A stretch of DNA of 64,000 bases from Edolisoma coerulescens. Taxonomy: Eukaryota > Chordata > Aves > Passeriformes > Campephagidae. The notes under the pieces were generated by a model, which had not been told where the DNA came from, made no database searches, and saw only the letters and a list, made by a program, of their open reading frames with translations. Position numbers and translations under genes: made by a program. Within the stretch, counting starts at the first letter, position 1; each line of letters starts with the position of its first letter. Positions 56,617-64,000 of the stretch are shown one piece after another. The DNA is taken from the NCBI GenBank assembly GCA_013397115.1, contig VWZW01002762.1:371664-435663 (forward strand). Direction: 5' to 3'.

Positions 56617-58749
56617 AAAGAGCCCTTCCCGGCTCTCCCTTTTATAGGGGAACGGGACAGGCTATTTTTATGAGCCCATGGAAGGCTCAGGTTGAGGGAG
56701 GCTGGTGTTCGGACACACATTTTGTCCCTGCTCTAACTTTGAGTTTTCTCTGCGCGTGTCTGCACATCAGTGTGCCTCATGTTCACACTGACACAGCCCG
56801 AAGAGGGATCAGTTGCATTGTTATCTAAATCCCAACAGTGTGCTTAGATCTGATGATGACACAAGTATACACTATTTCTGTGTAAAGAGAACTGCGCTGA
56901 GAAAAGCAAGGAAGATGGCAGATGCGAGCTGCAGCTTACCAGGTGTGGAGGTTTATAGGGACTACTTCTCTGGAGTTTTTACTCATTAACTTTTCATATG
57001 GTACGTTCTCAAAAAAAGCCAATGTAGTTCTGGTCTCTTAATTATCTATTTGTGTGATAGTACACATGTACATAACTATCTGTAATCTTTCTGTGTTATA
57101 TTGCCGGCATGATTTTTTAAAAATCAACAGTTGCCAGTAGCTCTGTCTCTGCCTGTTTTCTTTTTCAATGAAGGTACAATTTCACAGACCGGATCTAACC
57201 GTTCTTATTTCCCCGAATGTACCAAAGCTTGATCTTTTTAAAAGGTAAGATAGGAAAGGCACCTTGAGTATTATTGCTACTGCTGCTTCTCTTTAATGGT
57301 TATATGGTGACACTGCTTCGCATAGGATTACTGTCACTGGCAAGGAGGGGATAGGAGATTGGCTGCCTTGAGGAATAAGATGAGACGATAAAGGAAAGAG
57401 GATGTTACCTCTGCGGCATCTGGCTCCATCTCTAAATTTTCATTCCATGTGTTCTGTGTGGAAGCAAAGTAGGGTTTGTAGCAGTTTCTTGCCTTTGCAC
57501 CCCTGCCATTGTTAGGCAACAGAAAAGAGAGTGAGAGAATTGTGACAAATCTATTTTACTTAAAATAGGGCTTAGCAGGTAAATGAGATAAAGCCAAAAG
57601 TTAGGCAGATCACCAAAGGAATACAGTGACAGAGTGATGCATAAAATTCTTTGGAAAGCATTGATGTAATTATGTTACTTACGTGCTCATATTGCAGTGA
57701 ACATGATTTTCAGAGTGCTGCATTTCTGCTTAACTGAGAGAAAAGCCCTAAATTTCTTAACTAAATTTTGCTTTGTGCAGCAAAGGCTGAAACTTTCTCT
57801 GCAAAAATCCGATTCCAGTACACTGACCCGTTTGGAGTACAGCAGTTAGAGCCAATCTGAGCCGTTTTTTCTTCATGTGTATCAAAAGTGTCACAATTAA
57901 GACTGTCATGGTAGGAGAGAAAATTGTAAAAGGAGAGGCCCAAAGGTGCATTGAGAAGAGGAAATGTTTTAGTTGACCTCCACTTGTCAGAGCACATTTC
58001 CCTCAGCAGGCAGGGCTATTTGTGTGTCTTGAGTTTGCACCTGATACCAAGCAAGCAGCTGCTTTGCCAGCGGTTTTACCTTTTCACTCTCCAAAGCTGT
58101 GTCTATCCCAGATACTTTAAGTAAAAATGTTTTACTGATAGAAATCTCAGTAATGAGAGGTTTGAGGTTTCTATTGAAACTTTCCCATAACAGTCTATTA
58201 CTTGATGCCTCTTCGTTTCAGGGAAGGGTAATTAAAGAACCAGAAGAGAAAAGAAGGAAAAAAAGTATCTCACCTTTCTGGCATATTTTCAAAGGATTCA
58301 ACTAGGGACACACAAAACGAAATTTGTTTAAAAACATGATTGATGTTGGAGCTTTAACAAGACGCTGTCATTGGATGCAGGGGCTTTTTATTGATGCATG
58401 TGGCGTGATAGAAATGTGTGGGACAGGATGCCAGGCTGTTGACAGTGTTTGTGTGTTATATATGTTTTACATGAAGAGATAGGCTGTGTAAAGATGCATT
58501 TTGTTTCTTCTTTCACTGGTTCATTTCTTTAATCTGAACTGAAACTGAACTGAAACTGAAAGATCTTACTGCGAGGCAAGCATTTTTGAGTGAAAAGGGC
58601 TGTTAAGGAAATCTGCCTTGAAGGAGAATATTTTATATACAGATTGTTATTTTCTCTAGAATTGAAATACTTGAAAGCTGGTGGTTGTACTCTATACCAT
58701 GCATACTGCAGAGGGCTTTAAAAGCACTCATGATCATGTGATGTCCCTG
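56617..58749. other. Unique AT-rich DNA, no feature recognised
   Basis: A short duplication 'tgaactgaaac' lies near 58536-58560 in this stretch. No gene or transposon is recognisable. Confidence 0.5.
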
Positions 58750-58888
58750 AATTTCTGCATATATATGCACATATATGAAAATGTATATGTACATATTTCA
58801 TATACATATATTCATCTATACACATATACATCTAGATGGTATGTAAGTATGTAGATATGACATATACATATATGTATATATATGACAG
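58750..58888. repeat. AT-rich TATATG/CATATA simple repeat
   Basis: Irregular runs of 'catata', 'tatatg' and 'tacata', with several short palindromes. Low-complexity microsatellite. Confidence 0.88.
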
Positions 58889-61438
58889 CACCACCAATAA
58901 TAGTAGTAAAATGCTGTTAGCACTCCCTATCAACAGCTTTTAGAGGTAGAAGCTGTTTCTGATGGAGGGAGGGCTCTTTGTCACTTATAGAGAAGAAAAA
59001 CAAACTGTGAAATCCTTATTATCTTTGAAAATGGACTTCAAAACTGAGTAGTCTTTTTTTTTTCTTATGGTCATTTAATCTGTTTATAAATAGACATATT
59101 CTCTTTTCCTCTCTCTTTGTATTTATTTATTAATTCAGTAGTGATCAGTTGCCTGTGAACAAAGCAACCCTGATGAAATTAAAAATTTGATTGCTTTTAT
59201 TAAGAGATTATAGCTACATCTTGCATACAGATACCAGTAGCTCTGGGGAAACCTAAGGTGGTCTGGCAGAGTCTTGGAAGAAGTTAAAGTGTAGGTACTA
59301 GTCAATAGTTTAAAACACATTCTGGAAATACATACAAAGGCATTTTTCACCAGGTTTCTAAGGAAGGTTCAGCCAGTAGTTAAAGATTACAGAGAACCAG
59401 AAATTTTGTTCAAGAAACACCAAAGAAAATAGTTTAATAAATTGGTTAATGGTGATTTGTTTTAATACAAAGAGAAGTTGGAGTTTTTTTGCTTTTCTTC
59501 GTAAAGACCTCTGAGATTTTTACTTAGAAATGTGGATGAGCATGGAAAATACTTTCACCAAGAATGAGATTTGAAACTGCAAACACTTATGTACTTAAAT
59601 GACATTACTGACATTTGTGCTTGACCAAGTTAGGTATACATGGTTTGCCTTGCACCATGACTTGAACTTTTGCTTGTATCGGAGTGCTAAGAGCTGGCCC
59701 TGGATGGAACCCAGCTCTACTCAAAGTGGTTTCATGCAGGTCTTAATTCAGAGGCTCCTTTTTTTGTGATGCTTTTACAAACTACTTTGAACACAGTCTG
59801 AGCAGCAAGTCCATTCACAAAAAATTGCATCCAGACAAGAAATCTTTCAAAACTGCTTGTGTGATTGCTTTTGCTACAGCACCAGCTACTTAAAGCACTG
59901 AAGAATTGTCCAGTAAATAAAAGGTACTGTTAGAAACTGCTAATAAAGTTTAGAGAACCAGCTGGGGACAAATTTCAAAAGAGCAGTCTTTTGATAGAAA
60001 TGATGTTGCTTTAACATAAGTAGGAAAATTATCCAAGGGGTGGAAGATGAAAGGTTCAGAAAATCTAAGTTTATGAAGTGACACACTCTGATACATTTCC
60101 TATAGGTCTAAAATGAAAATTGCTATTTAAGAATAAAGATTTTGAACAAATGGCAGAGTTGGCAGAAAGAACTTCAGGACCTTGGATTTTGGAGAAAATA
60201 CGTTAACACAAACATACTGTGTACATATTACAGGAATAAGGAGAAAAAGGCAATAAAATAAAACATTTGTCTGAATATATGTCTCAAGACCTGCACTCAG
60301 ACAATGGAGTTTTTTCATCTGTTATATCAGAGCCATTAGATGAGCTCAGTAAATTTACCATTTGAAAACAACTGGGTAAAATATAGCCATTTCTTTCAAT
60401 GAAAGAGTTGTTCATATTAGGGCCATTGTAGGTATGAAAAAAAATGTTTAGGACAAAATATCTGAAAAAGGAGAGACTAGGCAACACTGTTAGGAAACAA
60501 TTTTTCTATTGAAGAATCTCCTTAAATTGGCCAAATGCCTTTGCAACAGATAATGAGCTATATTTCCTGAGTACTCAGTCTGAGAAATTCTCAATTGCCC
60601 ATAAATCCATGTACTGGAAAGTTTGGAAAATTTAATGAGTTGGCAACAGACTTCAAAGAAAAGGATTTCATACAGACTGAATTACTAGAAACTAAAGGAC
60701 AATAGATAAATAAGAAGGACTGCAGCTGAAGTCTTGGGGATTTAGGACAAACTAACCCATATATTTTGTAGATTAAATCTTTCCTTCATGGTCAAGGATA
60801 TCTGTCTTCTACAATGATGATGACTTCTACATATAGTTTGAGGCATGAATTTCAAACAATAATACATATCTTGCCTTATTGAAAATTATCTTGAACTGTT
60901 TATTTTCCTCACTTGTGTCTTTAGCTGCTTGAAACGGAGTCACATAAAGGACAACTCTGTAAACTCGTAAGAGTGATGAAAGGTAGCCAGGTCTTTGCAT
61001 GGGCTCATCTTCCCATGCAGTCTCACACCCCCTCATAATCAGTGTCATGTTTCTTGCACCTGACCTCGAAACTTCTACTACTCTTATTGCTGTAATACAA
61101 TACCTCATTGCTGTAAGCTGTTTTTATTTCTCTGTTCTTTGAGAGAGAGTTTGATGTTGCCTGACTTGTTCATGAGGATACTCATATATAGAAAAATCTG
61201 GTTTTTGGAGGCTTGGGCCTTGCATCTTTGAACTTGAAATTAATATGTTGATTGGTATTCCGATTACGTGCCTCATCACTTCTTTAAAATCTATGCATGG
61301 TCCATTAGAACACTGTTCAAAAGCTCTTCCTTATTCACATCTCAGTGTTTGTGAAGCTTCTGTTTCCAACTTACCACAGAAGTTAAGACATTGCAGAAAA
61401 AAGCTTACAAACATCGGTTAGTAAGAGCAGCACTAGCA
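58889..61438. other. Unique AT-rich DNA, no feature recognised
   Basis: Open frames at 60127-60318, 60284-60487 and 60827-61108 (all minus) have no known domain. No transposon is recognised. Confidence 0.5.
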
Positions 61439-62765
61439 GATCATAGACTCATAAAATCTAACCTAATGGTTGGAAAAGACCTTAAAATCATCAAGCCCAG
61501 CCATCAACCCAGCACCCCCACCATGTTCACCATTAAAACATGTCCTCAACCATGAGCCGCATCCATACGGGTCTGGAACACTTCCAGGAATGATGACTCC
61601 ATCACTGCCCTGGACAGCACATTCCAATGCTTTACAACACTTCCAATGAAAAAAATTTCCTAGTATCTAATCTAGACCTCCATTTCCTCTTATCCTATCT
61701 GTTGTTACCCAGAAAAAGAGATTGACACCCACCTCACTGCAACTTCCTTTCAGGTAGCTGTAGACAGTGATAGGACCATCCCCCCCGAGCCTCCTTTTCT
61801 CCAGATTAAACAGTCCCAGCTCCCTCAGCTGCTCCTTATAGGACTTGTGCTACAGCCCCTTCACCATCTCCACTGACCTTCTCTGGGCTCATCCCCGGAT
61901 CTCACTGTCTTCCTTGTAGTGAGGGGCCCAGAACTGAACACAGCACTCAAGGTGTGGCCTCACCAGTGCTGAGTACAGGGGGATGACCACTATTCTAATC
62001 CTCTAACCACATTATTTGTAATACAGGCCAGGACACCATTTGCCTTCTTGGCCACTTGGGCACACTCTGGCTCATGTTGAGCCAGCTGTCAACTGGCACC
62101 CCCGGGTCCTTGTCCTCTGCCCCCAGCCTGTAGCACTGCAGGGGGTTTTTGTGACACAAGTGCAGGACCCAGCACTTGGCCTTGTTGAACCTCATACAAA
62201 TGGTCTCAGCCCATCGATCCAGCCAGTCCAGATCCCTCTGCAGAGCCTTCCTGCTCTCTAGCAGATCAACATTCCCACCCATCTTGGTGTTGTCAGCAAA
62301 CTGACTGAAGGTGCACTTGATCCTCTCATCCAGGTCATTGATAAAAATATTAAACAGGACTGGCCCAAATACTGAGCCTTGGGGAACCCCACTAGTGACT
62401 GGCCACCACCTGCATGTGGCACCATTCACCAGCACTCTCTGGGCCTGGCCATCCAGCCAGTTTTAATCCAGCAAAGGGTGCACCAGTGCAAGCCATGGGC
62501 TGCCAGCTTCTCCAGGAGAATGCTGTGGGAGACAGAAACAAAAGCTTTACTGAAGTCCAGATAGACAACATCCACAGCCTTTCCTTTTATCCACTAGGCA
62601 GATCACCTGGTACTGAAAGGAGATCACACTGGTCCAGCAGGACCTGCGTTTCCTAAACCGATCCTGGCTGGGCCTGATCCTCTGGTTGTCCCATACATGT
62701 TGCTTGATGGTACTCAAGATGATCTGCTCCATGACCTTCCCTGGAAATGAGATGGGATCACATTT
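61439..62765 (-). mobile_element. CR1 LINE, reverse strand, RT domain through 3' end
   Basis: The longest CR1 copy here. On the plus strand it begins at the inverted 3' end ('catagactcataaaatc', 'ggttggaaaagacc'). It runs through the 3' untranslated region ('ctccagattaaacagtcc', 'gaggggcccagaactgaac') and then the reverse-transcriptase coding region up to about 62765, where it is 5' truncated. A subfamily name would need alignment. Confidence 0.93.
61995..62760 (-). pseudogene. CR1 reverse-transcriptase remnant (mutated catalytic box)
   Basis: The minus frame ending at 61995 reads 'TSGVPQGS', 'FGPVLFNIFINDLDE' and then 'FADNTKMGG' (plus 62280-62303 for the catalytic box). In active CR1 the box is F-A-D-D, so here the second catalytic aspartate is Asn. 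This would abolish metal binding. Upstream, in another frame (62547-62732), 'MEQIILS' and 'NQRIRPSQDRF' match the preceding part of the same domain, showing at least one frameshift. It is a dead LINE copy, not a host gene. Confidence 0.9.
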
Positions 62766-63379
62766 GCCATCTTCTGGTCACTTAAGGAGCTGCCTGGTGG
62801 ACCAGAACTGCTGGTAAATTACTGAAAGCAATTTCATGCATGATGCATGAATAAAACCACAGACTGTGGCATCCTATATCCACTTTTATAAAAATCTTGT
62901 AAAAAAAATTTCTGTGAACATGTTACAGTATATGAAATGACTCTACTCAGCCATGTAAATAAAGTTGTCCAAGTTTTGCCATCTCAGAAGCTATTGGATA
63001 ACATTCCCATTAATGGGCTGTAAGAAGTCTTTAATAAAGTCCAGTCATTCCTAAACTCGAATATGTAGTCATTTATTAATGACTACATAAATACAGTAAG
63101 ATGAATTATATCTTGTGTAATTTTCATTTTCTGCAGACATTTAGGAAACAGGCATTCTGGAAAACTCAGAACTATCACAATGACTATCTTGGAATGACTA
63201 TGTGTTGAACATACTAAAAATGAAATTACCTGAAACCCCATTTTTCTGAGGCTTTGAAAATAAATATTAATAAAGTAATTCTATTTTGTCTTTGCTACAA
63301 TGCAATAATTCTGTCCAAAGGACTGGAAAGTATTTTTGACACTGTGAGAGCATTTGATTTTGATTTCTCAGTGCTTAAT
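62766..63379. other. Unique AT-rich DNA between CR1 and provirus
   Basis: Contains the perfect inverted repeat at 63062-63089. Nothing else is recognisable. Confidence 0.5.
63062..63089. repeat. Perfect 12-bp inverted repeat with 4-base loop
   Basis: Left arm 'tatgtagtcatt', loop 'tatt', right arm 'aatgactacata'. It is AT-rich. It could be a chance palindrome, a protein-binding site or the residue of a small DNA transposon end. Confidence 0.85.
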
Positions 63380-63892
63380 TGTCGTAAGCCGTGCCGAGAT
63401 CGACAGGCTTTCTCGACAAATCGACAGCAAAGAGACAGAAAGGTTCTTTGTGAGGAAAATCCACAGAGCAGTTTTATTCAACTACCCACAAAGGTGCTCC
63501 ACAGACAAAGACCCAGAGTAAGAGGAGGTCCAGGGTTTATATGTTCGGGTGGGGAGAGCATCAGGGACCAATGGTCTGAGAGCACAGGGGTGGTACATAG
63601 GCAGAGCTGGGGTGTGGGAGCCAGTGGGGAAATAGTGAGGGAGGGGTGAGGGAATGGGGGCCAATGGGAAAGTGGGGAAAGGAGAACCTTCTGGATCAGG
63701 AACATGTAAGGTACCAAAGGGTGGGGAGGCCAGCAGGCCAACCGGGGAAACAGAACTGGGGTACATCAACACAATAGAAAAAAGCACCCTGGGAGAAGCC
63801 CTTTCAGCCACCCTACCCTAGGGAAGGTATCTAGGGTTTTTCCTTCCGGGGGACTGTTGTGGTTTCTTTGTATAGGCTTACCAGCCTCCACA
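63380..63892 (-). mobile_element. 3' LTR of a minus-strand endogenous retrovirus
   Basis: A 513-bp LTR. On the minus strand it starts TGTGGAGG (at 63892) and ends CTTACGACA (at 63380), so the ends are TGT...ACA. It holds a TATAAA box (plus 63536-63541) and an AATAAA signal (plus 63473-63478) about 60 bp apart, with a ~75-95-bp U5. A purine run reading 'acgggggag' on the minus strand sits just outside the U3 end, as a polypurine tract should. The class is not certain; the short R and U5 suggest class II (ERVK-like). The left flank is host DNA; the right side is provirus. Confidence 0.85.
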
Positions 63893-64000
63893 ACTCCCCC
63901 GTCTGTATTATTTAAAAGGCTTCTTCTAGGGATCCCAGAAATAAATGGTCGAAAATAACCAAATATATCAAAACAAGAAACAGCCAAAAGGACTCACAAA
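63893..64000 (-). mobile_element. Internal 3' end of the same provirus (cut by the window edge)
   Basis: Polypurine tract at 63893-63903 followed, moving right, by AT-rich sequence that would be the region between env and the 3' LTR. No coding part can be identified in ~100 bp. Whether gag, pol and env are present and intact must be read from the adjoining sequence. Confidence 0.6.

Overview
The window looks like avian nuclear DNA, most likely from a songbird (Passeriformes). The interspersed repeats are dominated by CR1 LINE fragments. There is one SINE with a tRNA-Ile-like head and a CR1-like tail, the architecture known as TguSINE1 in zebra finch. Several endogenous-retrovirus LTRs resemble those common in songbirds. 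The base composition is moderately AT-rich with a few small CpG-rich patches. I see no convincing multi-exon protein-coding gene, rRNA, functional tRNA or CRISPR array. The window reads as intergenic or deep-intronic DNA, and nearly all ATG-to-stop reading frames in it are short chance frames or frames through repeats.

Layout. 1-7 kb: unique AT-rich DNA with an old LINE tail (about 1.45 kb), a worn LTR fragment (2.5-3.0 kb) and a possible ancient SINE-like remnant (5.8-6.1 kb). 7-10 kb: a CR1 copy with reverse-transcriptase remnants and a local duplication marked by an N, a short CR1 tail, and a probable solo LTR (9.2-10.0 kb). 10-30 kb: mostly unique DNA with one CR1 fragment (12.4 kb) and a candidate terminal exon (19.2 kb). 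30-42 kb: a CR1 3' end (30.5 kb), a 95-codon open frame containing a strong hairpin (33.2-33.5 kb), a GC-rich minisatellite beside a CpG-rich patch (33.9-34.3 kb), then unique DNA. 41.7-42.75 kb: a near-complete LTR of the same family as the 2.5 kb fragment. 45-51 kb: two CR1 tails and the tRNA-Ile/CR1 SINE. 52.1-54.1 kb: a truncated CR1 running into a composite array in which a roughly 145-bp unit occurs three times, separated by long degenerate CCCTAA telomere-like tracts. 55-56.6 kb: two adjacent LTR-like promoter/polyA blocks of different type. 61.4-62.8 kb: a reverse-strand CR1 with a recognisable but mutated reverse transcriptase. 63.4-64.0 kb: the 3' LTR and polypurine tract of a minus-strand provirus whose body lies beyond the right edge.

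The most unusual structure is the composite telomere-like array at 52.5-54.1 kb. Its G-rich strand also carries ATG-initiated frames encoding Val-Arg and Gly-Leu dipeptide repeats. No set of genes in the window forms a pathway or operon. The functional content visible is transposon biology, possible regulatory DNA and one speculative exon.
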